DNA of 64,000 nt from Piezodorus guildinii. Its lineage: Eukaryota; Arthropoda; Insecta; Hemiptera; Pentatomidae. The notes beneath the pieces are model-generated. The model was not told where the DNA came from and did not search any database. It saw nothing but the letters and a program-made list of their open reading frames with translations. The DNA lies in assembly GCA_023052935.1 (NCBI GenBank), contig CM041295.1:17298880-17362879 (forward strand). Reading direction: 5' to 3'. Positions within the stretch are counted from its first letter, which is position 1. Every line of letters starts with the position of its first letter. This document shows positions 32,160 to 42,800 of the stretch, one piece after another. The position numbers were made by a program, and so were the translations under genes.

Positions 32160-32996
32160 TTTTGTGCGATCGGGTTTGAAACGGGTGACTCCCTTTCATC
32201 TGTGTTATTTAATATAGCTTTAGAATATGTCATAGAAAATGTGATGCGTTCCGGGAAAGGTTTAAATATGAGTTACAAGATTCCGGTTTTGGGGTATGAT
32301 GATCTGGTACTGGTAGGTGAAGACACGGAAACCATACAACTAAATACAAGTGTGCTAATAAAAACCGGTAAAGAAATAGGACTCGAATTAAATACCGATA
32401 AGACGAAATATATGATTAGTAGCAGAAACGGTGGCGATCTTGGTAATATTGATGTATCAGGGCATACTTTTGAACACGTTGAGAAATTTAAGTATTTAGG
32501 TTCAATGATAACTAGAAAAAATGAAATTCAGGAAGAAATAAAGTCCCAGTTAAAGGTGGGAAATGCGTGTTATTATTCAGTTGCTAAGTTACTTAGTTCG
32601 CGGCTTCTATCTAAAAACTTAAAGGTTAGTATTTATAAAACTATTATTCTTCCGACGGTTCTTTACGGATGTGAAACGTGGCCGCTTACTTTGAAGGATG
32701 AACAACGGCTTAAGGTTTTCGAAAATAAGGTACAGCGTAAAATATTTGGTCCGAAGAGAGATGAGGGCACTGGGGAGTTTAGAAGGTTTGTTGGGCTCGA
32801 TGAGGAGCGGATTCCGAGAAAGTTGGTATTCGTTGGTAGACGTCTGAAAGGTAGGCCGAAGCGTCGTTGGGAGGATTGCGTTAAGGCTGATTTCGGGGCT
32901 TGGGCTTGAACGGAGAACATTGGACGAGTATGTATAGACGGAATAGGGTGGTATGGGCATCGAACCTTCGGGTTAGCCTATTATTATTATTATTTT
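32160..32996 (+). pseudogene. RTE-type LINE: reverse-transcriptase C-terminal half with (ATT)n tail
   Basis: The open frame runs from about 32160 to a stop at 32907-32909. It contains 'GFETGDSLSSVLFN' (the G-D-S-L-S-P-V-L-F-N box), then the catalytic box as G-Y-D-D-L (32292-32306), 'KFKYLGSMI', 'LYGCETWPLTLKDEQRLKVF', 'ENKVQRKIFGPKRDE' and 'LKGRPKRRWEDCVKADF', the usual tail of RTE-clade insect LINEs. The catalytic YADD has lost its Ala codon (in-frame 3-bp deletion), and several residues of the pre-tail region are missing, so the enzyme is presumably inactive although the frame is open. The endonuclease and N-terminal RT are absent through 5' truncation. The 3' end is a short (ATT)n repeat, typical of RTE. 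That tail was later split by a Jockey-A copy. Confidence 0.8.
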
Positions 32997-33480
32997 CTTC
33001 CATGCTCCTTATTATGTTTCCAACTATACCTTGCACCACGACCTTAATGTTCCTTTTATTTCAGACCTGATTCCATCCAAATTTTCCAAATTCCACCAGA
33101 ATCTCATTCATCATCCTAATCCTCTAGCTCAATCCCTATCCAGCCCCACCCATCCATACAACCCACCTACTAGAAGGTTGAAACGGCAGTGGCCTCGTGA
33201 CCTCTTATAACATGTATATTGGAGTTCTAGCATTGGCTAGATTCTCCACTCACGTGCTGTATGCTTGTGAATTGTATATAGGTATGAGTGACTATTGTAT
33301 ATATTTTTATTGATTTTATTTTGTATATATGTATATTTTATTATTATTATTATATAAATTTATAGTTTTGTATATATCGTGTGAATGTAGTATGGATGTT
33401 GTACGTTATCACTATTAAAAATGTCCTGAATTGGACAGATTGTAATATTGCTCAGTAAATAAAAAAAATTATTTTCTTCC
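32989..33480 (+). mobile_element. Jockey-A LINE, 5'-truncated copy with 13-bp target duplication
   Basis: The body 33002-33467 is flanked by ATTATTTTCTTCC (32989-33001 and 33468-33480). It encodes the last roughly 70 residues of ORF2 ('LHHDLNVPFISDLIPSKFSK' and 'RRLKRQWPRDLL', stop at about 33210) and a 3' UTR that differs from the full-length element, ending 'cagtaaat' plus poly(A). The insertion is in the (ATT)n tail of the RTE fragment, so it is younger than that fragment. Confidence 0.85.
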
Positions 33481-33534
33481 TCTCAGATTATTATTATTAT
33501 TTATTTTTAATACTCATTTATGTGCGATGACAGG
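33481..33534 (+). repeat. Remaining (ATT)n tail of the RTE element
   Basis: 'tctcag' and then 'attattattatttattt' continue the interrupted RTE tail. Confidence 0.5.
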
Positions 33535-33845
33535 AGACTGCTCGTAGAAACCGATCACAATAAAACTTACTCGACAAATGCTCAAAACTCCTCCCTATTG
33601 ACTACAAAAATCTCATTTATGTAACCATTATCAGGTCCACTAAACCATCAAATTCCTCTTGCATGCAATCCTTGCTATCCAAAATCCTAAATGCTCCTTA
33701 CTTTGTTACAAATAAAATCATCTCTAAAGACCTCAATATCTCATTAGTTGAAGATTTAGCACGAAATAGATGTACTTTTTTCCTTCCGAACTCCCTGCCC
33801 ACACTAATCCGCTTATCCGTAACCTCTTCCTACACAAGACTACAA
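33535..33845 (+). repeat. Jockey-B LINE fragment
   Basis: It encodes, in broken frames, 'ILNAPYFVTNKIISKDLNI' (33690-33746), homologous to 'ILNAPYCATNKLVHKDLNI' in the copy at 56577-57263. 5'- and 3'-truncated. Confidence 0.75.
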
Positions 33846-33924
33846 TGTGATTTAATCATAAATTTATGTTATTTACTAGTTGGATTGAATTAATACGGTT
33901 GTAATTTCCATTAAATCAATTAAT

Positions 33925-34378
33925 TTTTTTTTTTTTTAACATCATTTATTGAAATTTACAACTGTACTTCAAGGTACAACAAGTAAATGTGACAAAAGTT
34001 AAACTGCGTGAAACAAACTAAATCAATTAATAAAATAAATAATTGAATTTTGTGAGGATTATCAAGAATCGAAGAGGATGCTAGGATAGAATCTGATGGC
34101 TTAGAGAGGGGATGGATTTTTTATGAAAGGACTGGTTCAGGCCAAGTCAGCAACATTAAGATCGTGATGGATGAGTTTTTTTGAGAGAAAGTGGAAAGAG
34201 TTGAGGATTTTACTAAGGATTTCGCATTGTGAGGGTTAGTAGATACGGTAAGAATTGGATGGTTTAGAAGAGCCCCAAAGCTAAACTCTATAAGTGCAGT
34301 TGGCCTTGTGATAGTAATGAAAATGAATAAGCCTTCCTGTAGTTAAGAGGGACTTTTGAGCGTTTGTGTTGTTAGTGT
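33925..34378 (-). mobile_element. Jockey-B LINE fragment
   Basis: The minus-strand 3' end at poly(T) 33926-33938 is followed by 'tgaaatttacaactgtactt' (3' UTR) and coding debris 'agccccaaagctaaactcta' and 'atgaataagccttcctgtag'. Frames are broken. Confidence 0.7.
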
Positions 34379-35246
34379 TAAAAAAAAAGCAGAAAACGAG
34401 GACTTTGAAATAAATAATCTTAAATGAATTCGTTAGATAAAACGTATTTTTATATATGCGTTCATTCCTGAAAAGCCCTTCATATAAATTGTTATCAAAT
34501 CCGCTTATTGTCACGGGCTCAGCGACAGGTGTGGATATAAAAATAAATTATTACAAAAAAAAAAAAGATATATGCGTAAAACCTGGAAAAGAAAATGGGT
34601 GTAGAAAATAGAGGATAATCAAAATAAATGGAACTATATCCCAGGATACTGAACGACTAAAAATCCAATCATTGAAACGGAAGAGATACAATTAGGGATA
34701 CATGTAACAACTGCAGAAAATAAACTGTGTTAAAAGAGAATACCAAAAGAAATGAAAATATATTAGAAAGGAGCTATAGTGACTTCATTTTCCCTTCGAG
34801 GGCCAGGATTATTTATTTTCTGAGCAAGCAACTAATTTAAGTAAGTAATTTTCTCTTTCCTTCTTTCTTTGTCGACCGCACTTCAATCTTTACGATCCTC
34901 ATCAGTTGTCATCATCTCTTTGTTTTAAGAGTGTCTTTTTTAGAAAAAGAAGAAAATGATAAATAAATAAATAAAACCGGTCGAAAATAAACAGGACCTC
35001 TTCTTTTGACAAAAGTGTGCAAGATATGTATTAATTCAGGAGTTTATTGGAACAAAATATTTATACAGACTTACAAACGTATTGGAATTTTGCTTTTATG
35101 TGGTCGATCATCTTTAAATAAGGATTTTTTTTTTAAACGTGTTTATTGCAAATAATTATGAAGGCAGTGTGTATTAAAGCTGCGAGGGTCCATATAACGT
35201 ACATACAAAGTTAAAAACATTAAAACAAAAGGGAATATTTTTAATT
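34379..35246. other. Interval without recognised feature
   Basis: AT-rich, with weak ORF 34281-34514 overlapping the previous LINE. No repeat family recognised. Confidence 0.4.
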
Positions 35247-35632
35247 AATAATAGAAGACTGAGTCACACCGGTGACGCGGCTGAGAGCGAGGCGCTAGGA
35301 TCTCTTGGATTCCGCTTTTTCCTCCACAAGTGGAGGGAAAATCCCAGTCTGGGGTCCCTATAGCAGTTGTATATAGTTATGTTTGTTTGTATGATGTTTA
35401 TTTATTTGCCAACTTTTTATTTATCTCAATTATAGTTTGTTGTTTGTTTTTCGTATATATATATATATATATATTATATTTTATTTAATTTGACTTTATC
35501 ATTGTATACTGTATATATTGTGTGAATGAGATCTTATATCACTATTAATAATGTTCATATAGAAACAAATTGTAATATATCTCAAATCTCAATAAAAAAA
35601 AAAAAATATATATTTTTAAAAAATAATAGAAG
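35247..35632 (+). mobile_element. Jockey-A 3' UTR insertion with 11-bp target duplication
   Basis: AATAATAGAAG at 35247-35257 and 35622-35632 flanks a copy consisting only of 3' UTR. Key strings are 'gacgcggctgagag', 'ggatctcttggattccgct' and 'ttgtaatatatctcaa' plus poly(A). It matches 42395-42755 of the full-length element with differences. Extreme 5' truncation. Confidence 0.85.
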
Positions 35633-35809
35633 TAAATGACGAAAGCAGCAAAGATAAATTTGATTTTTTAGTTGGCAGTAATAAAGTTTAAATTACAATA
35701 TTGTTGTTGCTGACATTGAGAACTGAGACATTTAAGGAAGGCTGATGGGTGAGTGTGATATACAAATTTATACATCTAGTACACACGAGAGAAGTATAGT
35801 TCGTTGATA

Positions 35810-35812
<3 letters not shown>

Positions 35813-35876
<64 letters not shown>
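35813..35876. repeat. (TA)n microsatellite
   Basis: About 32 uninterrupted TA units. Confidence 0.95.
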
Positions 35877-35879
<3 letters not shown>

Positions 35880-35984
35880 GAGACACAAGAAGAGTAACTA
35901 AACATGGTCTCAGGCACTTGGAAGGACTGTCAGAGTAAATGGAGTTTTTAAAGGAAAAAATGGCATTTGTTTCAGGCGAAATAA

Positions 35985-36235
35985 GCAAGATATGCTACCT
36001 TAAGATCATTACAGATGAGAATTTTTGTGACAAAGTAAAAAGCATTGAGGATTTTAAGCAGGATACCGAATAGTAAGGAATTCGATTATTTGTTAGAGCC
36101 CCCAAAACCCTACTCCGCAAGTCCAGATTGCCTTTATGATAGTCATGTAAATGAGTCTTTTGAAGTTTAGTGGAAGATTGGAGCGGTTTTTTTTTAGTAA
36201 GTATTAAAGTTGCCGAAAACCCTAACAGTAAAAAT
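35985..36235 (-). repeat. Jockey-B LINE fragment
   Basis: The landmarks 'aaagcattgaggatttt', 'agcccccaaaaccctactcc' and 'atgagtcttttgaag' are family-B coding on the minus strand. Decayed. Confidence 0.65.
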
Positions 36236-37957
36236 TAACATATATTTTCAACATCCTGGGGCCCTTTCTCCCGAACGAAAGTCCCGCACAAGCCTTTGGT
36301 CAACCGCCTTATTTTAACGGGTAATCATTTAAAGCTGTACAAACGATCGAATTCTGAAAACGAAAATAATCGAGAGAAATGGTCAAGAAAAGGAGAAGGT
36401 ATGGAAACGGATAGTCAATATTACAAAAGCTCAATTTGTTACAAAACGAAAAAAGAATCATTGAAATCAGTTCAGAAATAGCAGTATTTTGAAATTAGTA
36501 GTGGAGATAGACCATTTTCCTTTGAATTATTTAATGCTTTTCATATTGGTTAACTGTCTATAAATTGCTTTATAAACAGTTATGCCCTAATATAGTTATT
36601 GGGAAATAAACAATTGTGTAATCATTTGCAGCTTTTTTAAGTGTGTAACGCTCAAATGCAGAGATTTAGGACAAGTTATCATAAATAGCATTATCCAAAA
36701 GCATCAATATACGGATAATAAACCACAGTAAGATCCATAATAGACTTTTATACTCTGAGTGATGTATGTTGCAGGAAGATGGGCGAGACAAAACACGGTG
36801 TCATAGACGGTTTTGAAGGATAGCACTTCAGTTGTGGAAGTTGGCCAATGTAAACTACTGCTCTACTTGAGGGGGAAAATTCGAGAATCCAACATCCCCT
36901 GAAAGTTTTGCTGAGCGGATCCTATTAAAATACATATTAATCATCGTTAAGGGGAAGATGGTTGCAAGTTGAGTGCAGTGAAACAAGGCACCAACAGTAA
37001 TTAGCGGGCGGAGAACTCAACGGGGTTATCACTTATGTGGGCCCCCTCCATTCCAATATTTCCTTCAAAACTCCTAAAACCATCCCACCCCCACCCCACT
37101 GACTAATGGGCTATTTGCAAGTAGAGTTTAAGCTGAACAAATTAATCTCCGAGTTGGCCTCAGCAGTCCTACCTTCCGAAGGGCCGTTGATCAGGGTTGA
37201 GCCCTAGGCCCTTCCTACTCTCTCAAATCCCACTCCGCGTTTTGTTTTATCCCCAACGCGCGCACACATCCCTCGCTCGGGAAACTTCTCTAAATAATTC
37301 ATATACCAGAGAGAATGTTTTATTAAGCCATGCATATATTTCCTCCCCTTACGAAATGGCGAAACAAGGAAAAGTCAGAAAAATGAAAAGAGGGAGGAAT
37401 TATGTAAAGGTGAAACGTTAGCTTTTCCAAAAAATACGATGTGCTCACTGAAATTATTGAATTATGTCATTCGAGAAGTTTTTCGATAACATGCTGAAGA
37501 AAAGCAATCAGTTACAGAGTCAATATAACAACCCGATTTTATATTATTTATTAATAAAATAAAATAAATAAAAATGGTATACAGAATTTGAAAAAGACCT
37601 AGTAGAATAAAAAATTATAGGAAAGGTATTGCTCTACTAAACAGCTAAATTAATAATTAAATACAAATATGTAAGTTTCCAAAACAAATCTATGCTAATA
37701 GCCAAACTCATTATTTTGGGATAGAAAAGTAAAAAGAAATGACAAAGAATGAAGAAATAAATAGTAGGCAAAGAGGAAAAAAAGAGAAACAAAATTATTT
37801 AAAGAAAAAAAAAAGATCATTACTGCAACAACATTAACTAGATAAAAAAACTAATGCTGTGTCATGCTATTACTTAGCAATAGAAAATAGAAACAAAAAT
37901 TATCTAGTTTACTTCTCCTTTCTCAACTTGCCGAAACTGAACTAACAAATTAAATTT
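36236..37957. other. Unassigned interval with GC-richer island 36820-37310
   Basis: The island contains CpG-rich and C-rich words (37075-37100, 37250-37275) and short ORFs without family resemblance (37197-37421 +). It is not repeated in the window and carries no transposon ends. Candidate conserved non-coding or exon-containing host DNA. The rest is AT-rich. Confidence 0.3.
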
Positions 37958-37968
37958 AATAATTATAA

Positions 37969-38313
37969 CGTTCCAATTTTAGTATATGTACCGCCGAATA
38001 TCAGTTCTGCGCATGCGCGTGAGTATAGCAGTCATATTTCAAGTCGGCTCTCGGATTTCTTGCTTTTACAGTTGGATTTCACTTCAGCACAGTCTTGAAA
38101 ACATCATCAGACTTCAGGATAACAACAACAGTTATTATTGGAGCAAACAGCGGTAAGTTGTGATATAATTTACAGTGTAAAGTGAATGCTGAGTCACCTC
38201 TTCATATCAGCTGATTGCCAATAGCCCGGCAAGGCTGGTCTTGCTTAACTTTTTTTAAGTTATTGTTTTTTTTCCCACATCTGGTTATTATTTAATTACT
38301 TTCTATACATGAA
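37969..38313 (+). promoter_or_regulatory. Jockey-A 5' UTR with presumed internal promoter
   Basis: Full-length Jockey elements are transcribed from a TATA-less internal RNA polymerase II promoter located in the 5' UTR. Here the GC-richer start contains TCAGTT (initiator-like, 37999-38004) and GCGCATGCGCG (38007-38017, palindromic). These assignments are inferred from family knowledge and motif appearance. Confidence 0.4.
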
Positions 38314-39623
38314 ATGCGATATTATCATCAAGTAATGTCCTCCAAAGCTTCAACTAAAAGATCTAGATCTAGTGGTTCAATCCCGTCACCTACAAAACAA
38401 AGACCCCGCCGTGATACTAATAAAAGATTAAATCTACAAGCAACCCCTTCCGGTACTAATTCAGAATCTGAACCACAACCTGGCACATCGTCACAAGGGA
38501 TGACTGACGAATCGCCGTTTTTCACCCCAAATCCTTTTCAGATTTTACATAATGAAAAAGAAAACATGGAATCTACTCCTATACCTAGTGAACCACGGCC
38601 TCCTCCAATATTTGTCAAAAATATTAGAAATTTCCAGTTGTTGTGTGCGCAATTGAACAAAATTACCGAATCTACCAGCTACTACTGTATGAGTAGAATC
38701 AATGATACCAAAATATCTCCTACTACTGCCGAGACATATAGAAAAATAGTGAAATACCTAACTGAAACCAAAGCAGATTTCCATACCTATCAGCTACGCC
38801 AAGAGAGAGCTTTAAGGGTTGTAATCAGAAACTTACACCCCTCGACACCAGTTGAAGCTATTAAAGAAGAACTAACGGAGATGGGCTATAAAGTGCGGCA
38901 AGTCACTAACGTCCTAAAGGATAAAATTCCTCTACCTCTCTTTTTTGTGGATTTGGAACCAGCTGAAGGAGTTGAAAAAATCTATGACCTCAATAGATTG
39001 TACTATTCCAGTGTAAGAGTTGAAAAACCTTACACAAAGAGAGAGATAATTCAGTGCCATAATTGTCAAGCATATGGTCATACTAAAAGTTATTGTCATC
39101 ACATACCTCGATGCGTGAAATGCGGTGAACAGCACAAGTCTGTGGAGTGTACAAAACCAAAATCAACACCAGCTGTATGTGCTCATTGCCTGAAGGACCA
39201 CCCGGCCAACTATAAAGGATGCCAAATCTATAAGGAGCTGAGGACCAGGTTTCAAAAACCTCAAGTACTGGATGAAACAGCAATACAAGTAGAAACAGAA
39301 GAGAACCCTCAAAACTTATTGATGCCAATTTATCATTTGCCCACTTACTTGGAGGTGGGAATCAAAGTACTGAAGCCGTGGCCCAGCCGGAACTACAAAA
39401 TGTACCTCAATCCATTCCACATATACCTCTTTCTCAAAATGTAACCAATCCTAAGAATCCTAATCCACCACAAATCTCTCATATTCCTCCTCCTTCAAAC
39501 GCCACAGACCTTACCAGTTTGATGACATCCTTTATTTCCGAAATTAAATCCCTTGTTATGCCCCTAATATCACTCCTTACGAATCTCGTAACAAATCTCA
39601 TTCCTGCCTTAAAAAAAACATAA
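38314..39623 (+). pseudogene. Jockey-A ORF1 (Gag-like nucleic-acid-binding protein), one frameshift
   Basis: The protein binds element RNA and forms the RNP. The open part, 376 codons, begins MRYYHQVMSSKAS (a second Met at codon 8 is an equally good start). It has a Ser/Pro/Arg-rich N-terminus (about 1-95), a PRE_C2HC-like domain (about 165-235, 'LHPSTPVEAIKEELTEMGY') and three zinc knuckles at about 248-300: CHNCQAYGHTKSYC, CVKCGEQHKSVEC and CAHCLKDHPANYKGC. Between about 39300 and 39340 the frame must shift to continue as 'NLSFAHLLGG' and 'AQPELQNVPQSI', reaching the stop TAA at 39621-39623. In the original frame translation ends at 39444 in an unrelated tail. The stop abuts the ORF2 ATG. 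One base gain or loss explains the break; an assembly error is possible. Confidence 0.9.
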
Positions 39624-42302
39624 ATGACCTCACCTAATTCCTTATCCATTCTCCTTTGGAATGCGAATGGTGTTAGAACTCACACTGACGAACTTACAGC
39701 CGTACTGCAGGACAAAAACATTGAGGTTGCACTCATTACTGAAACTAGACTAACCACTAAACAGTACTTTAAAATACCAGGATACACGACATACCGAACA
39801 GACCATCCAGACGGCAAAGCCCATGCCGGTACTGCTGTCATAGTCCGCCGATCCCTCACCCATCACTTACACCCAATTTCCGCCCACGATTACCTACAAG
39901 CAACTTCCATCGTTATCAAAACCTTTTCCTTTCCGCTTATCATCGCATCAGCATACTGCCCTCCTAAACATCCCATTTCCTCTGCCCAATTTGGATCCTT
40001 CCTCAACTCCTTGGGTAATCACTTCATTTTGGGTGCAGACTTAAACGCTAAGAACCAACAGTGGGGTTCTAGAACCACCAATTCTCGTGGACGGACATTG
40101 CAGTCTGCACTCAACTCCCGACGCTTTCATCTCCTACCTCCCGATTCTCCTACCTACTAGCCAACAGATCCTAACCGTAATCCTGACATCCTCGACTTCT
40201 TCATCCACAGCGGATTAGGCTCTCTGAATTTTTCCATAGCTCGCCTTGATGAACTATCCTCTGATCATAGTCCATTGATTCTAAATGTATCCATAACACC
40301 TATTCCTAAACCTATCCCACCGTCATTCATTAGGGGCCCTGTCAACTGGAACCTCTTCCGCGAAATTCTCACTAATGATATTGACCTCAGAGTGATTCTC
40401 AAAACCCCAAATGACCTTGACGACGCCGTATATTCCTTTACAACCGCTATTCAACAAGCCGCCTGGACTGCCTCCTCTCCCAAACAATCCCAAATAATTC
40501 CTTACAAAAGCCATTTACCACAACACCTGACAGACCTCATCAACAACAAACGTCGAGCTAGAACATTATGGCAACGCACCCGCCACCCAGAAGATCGCCG
40601 CTCCTATAATTTTTTTTGTAGAAAATTAAAGCGGGAGTTGGCGATCTTCCGTTCCCAATCCTACAATACCTACCTCTCCTCTCTCTCGACTCGTGACAAT
40701 TCCCTGTGGAATGTCACGAAGAGAATCCTAAAACCCCACACCATTTCCCATCCTCTCCGGCGCTGTGATGGTTCCTGGGCTGCTTCTGACAAGCATAAGG
40801 CCGAGGAATTCGCACAGCACCTTTCCAAAGTTTTTACTCCTCATCCAGAGCTTAATCCAACCCATACTGCAGCAGTTGAAGAGTTCCTCACGTCACCAAT
40901 ACCACTATCCTTACCACCTAAAGCAGTTAATCCCTCTGAGGTCAGATATCTTCTTAAAAAGCTTCCTCTCCGCAAATCTCCTGGATACGATCTCCTTACT
41001 CCCCAAATCTTAAGACAACTTCCACCTAAAGCCATTACATTCCTTACATATCTCTATAACTGTATCCTACGCACTACCTATTTTCCTCTCTTATGGAAAC
41101 ATTCAACTATGATCCTTTTCCTAAAACCAGGCAAACCTTCTAACAACACGTCATCTTACAGACCTATCAGCCTACTTCCGATCCTCTCAAAAATTTTCGA
41201 AAAGCTCCTACTAAAACGAATCCTAGCCAAATTTCAAAATTTTCCTTCACATCAGTTCGGATTTCGTCCTCAACATTCCACGGTTCAGCAAGGACTCCGA
41301 GTTGTAGACCACATTTCCTCCGCCCTTGAGTGCAAGGAGTATTGTTCGGGTGCCTTTCTGGACATAGCTCAAGCTTTTGACCGGGTGTGGCACCCGGGAC
41401 TGCTCTTTAAGCTCAAAACCCATTTACCTCAATCCTTATACCTAATCCTCCGATCCTATTTATCCAACCGCTCCTTCCGAGTTCGCTGTGGTTCCGAATT
41501 TTCCGAACAATATACTGTTGAGGCCGGTGTTCCTCAAGGCAGCGTCTTAGGACCCGTCCTCTACATCCTCTTCACCGCCGATATCCCTACCGACCCCAAT
41601 ACCTTTCTGGCAACATTTGCTGATGACACAGCCATTTTATCATCCAATTCTGATCCTGAAGCAGCATCGCTAAATCTCCAAAAGCACCTTTCCCTTGTCG
41701 AAGACTGGTGCAATGCTTGGCGCATTAAGGTTAACGAAAGCAAATGCACTCACGTCACATTCACCCTTCGACGCAAATCCTGTCCAACGGTTAATTTCAA
41801 TTCTATACCGCTTCCTTCCTCAGACACAGTCCGGTATCTCGGCTTTTTACTAGACAAAAGACTGACGTGGAACCCACATACAAGACTAAAAAGAAAAGAA
41901 CTCAACCACAGATTCGGCCAGTTATACAGATTACTAAACACAAAATCTCATCTTACAGTTGACAACAAATTACTAATATACAAGACAGTACTAAAACCTA
42001 TATGGACCTACGGACTTGAACTGTGGGGGACAGCTAAACATTCTAACATTAAACGCATCCAATCCTTCCAATCCAAAGTCCTGCGAACAATAGTTAATGC
42101 TCCTTATTACGTTACCAACTGTACCCTACACCATGACCTTAATATTCCGTTTGTTTTAGACCTGGTACCATCCAAATTTTCCAAATTTCATCAGAACCTT
42201 AGTCATCATCCTAACCCTCTAGCACAATCCCTATCCAGCACCACCCATCCCTACAATCCTCCTCGAAGATTGAAACGGCAGTGGCCACGAGACCTATTGT
42301 AA
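39624..42302 (+). pseudogene. Jockey-A ORF2 (AP-like endonuclease + reverse transcriptase), one internal stop
   Basis: The 892-codon frame is open except for TAG at 40158-40160 ('SPTY-stop-PTDPNRNPDILDFF'). The residue is probably an original Trp, since TAG is one base from TGG. The endonuclease (codons about 1-220) shows N-A-N-G, T-E-T-R, S-A-Y-C-P-P, G-A-D-L-N-A-K-N and, beyond the stop, S-S-D-H-S-P. The reverse transcriptase has 'YRPISLLPILSKIFEKLL', 'HQFGFRPQHSTVQQ', 'FLDIAQAFDRVWHPGLL', 'GVPQGSVLGPVLY' and the catalytic F-A-D-D (41617-41628), followed by 'LDKRLTWNPHTRLKR' and 'RRLKRQWPRDLL'. All catalytic signatures are intact, so only the stop disables it. It belongs to the Jockey clade. 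Confidence 0.95.
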
Positions 42303-42760
42303 ACATTTAAACTGGAGTTCTGACAATGGTCAGATCCTCCACTCATGTACGGTATGTTTGTGGCTACAGCGCCCTAACTCAGCCTCCACTGGCTCAGACC
42401 AGTGATGCGGCTGAGATAGAGGTGCTGGGATCTCTTGGATTCCGCTTTTTCCTCCACAAGTGGAGGGAAAAGCGCTTGCTGGGGTCCCTTTAGCAATTGT
42501 ATATATTGTATATAGTTATGATTGTGTGTAAGATGTTTATTTATTTGCCAACTTTTTATTTATCTCAATAATAGGTTTATGTTTCGATTTGTTTTGTTTT
42601 TTATTTATTATTATTATTTTATTGTATATATTTGAATTTGTTATATTTTATGAAATTTGACCATTATTATTATTTTCTGTATATATAGTATGAATGTGGT
42701 CTCTTATCAATATTATTATTGTTCATTTTGTAACAAATTGTAATATATCTCAAAAAAAAA
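42303..42760 (+). other. Jockey-A 3' UTR and poly(A)
   Basis: It contains the stem-capable 'ttcctccacaagtggaggga' (42447-42466) and ends 'ttgtaatatatctc' plus poly(A). The same UTR is found alone at 35258 and 46140. The hairpin is preserved in the copy at 35258 (35328-35338) and altered in the copy at 46140. Confidence 0.85.
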
Positions 42761-42800
42761 AATAATTATAATTTGTTATGAATAAAAAAAATAAATAAAT

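Larger units (their letters stand above)
37958..42771 (+). mobile_element. Full-length Jockey-clade LINE (family A) with 11-bp target duplication
   Basis: AATAATTATAA (37958-37968 and 42761-42771) flanks a 4.79-kb element with, in order, a 5' UTR (37969-38313), ORF1 with zinc knuckles (38314-39623), ORF2 with endonuclease and reverse transcriptase (39624-42302), a 3' UTR of about 450 bp and a short poly(A) at 42752-42760. The layout, with no LTRs and APE endonuclease plus RT, is that of Jockey elements. Only two inactivating changes are visible, a frameshift in ORF1 and a TAG in ORF2, so the insertion is recent or its source was active recently. All other A and B copies in the window are 5'-truncated. 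Confidence 0.95.

Noticed and set aside
32619..32960. Minus-strand ORFs opposite the RTE fragment
   Set aside because: Shadow frames of the plus-strand RT coding sequence.
35688..35888. ORF with Ile-Tyr repeats
   Set aside because: Product of (TA)n.
38328..38525. Minus-strand ORFs within Jockey ORF1/ORF2
   Set aside because: Shadows of the LINE coding frames with no independent support.
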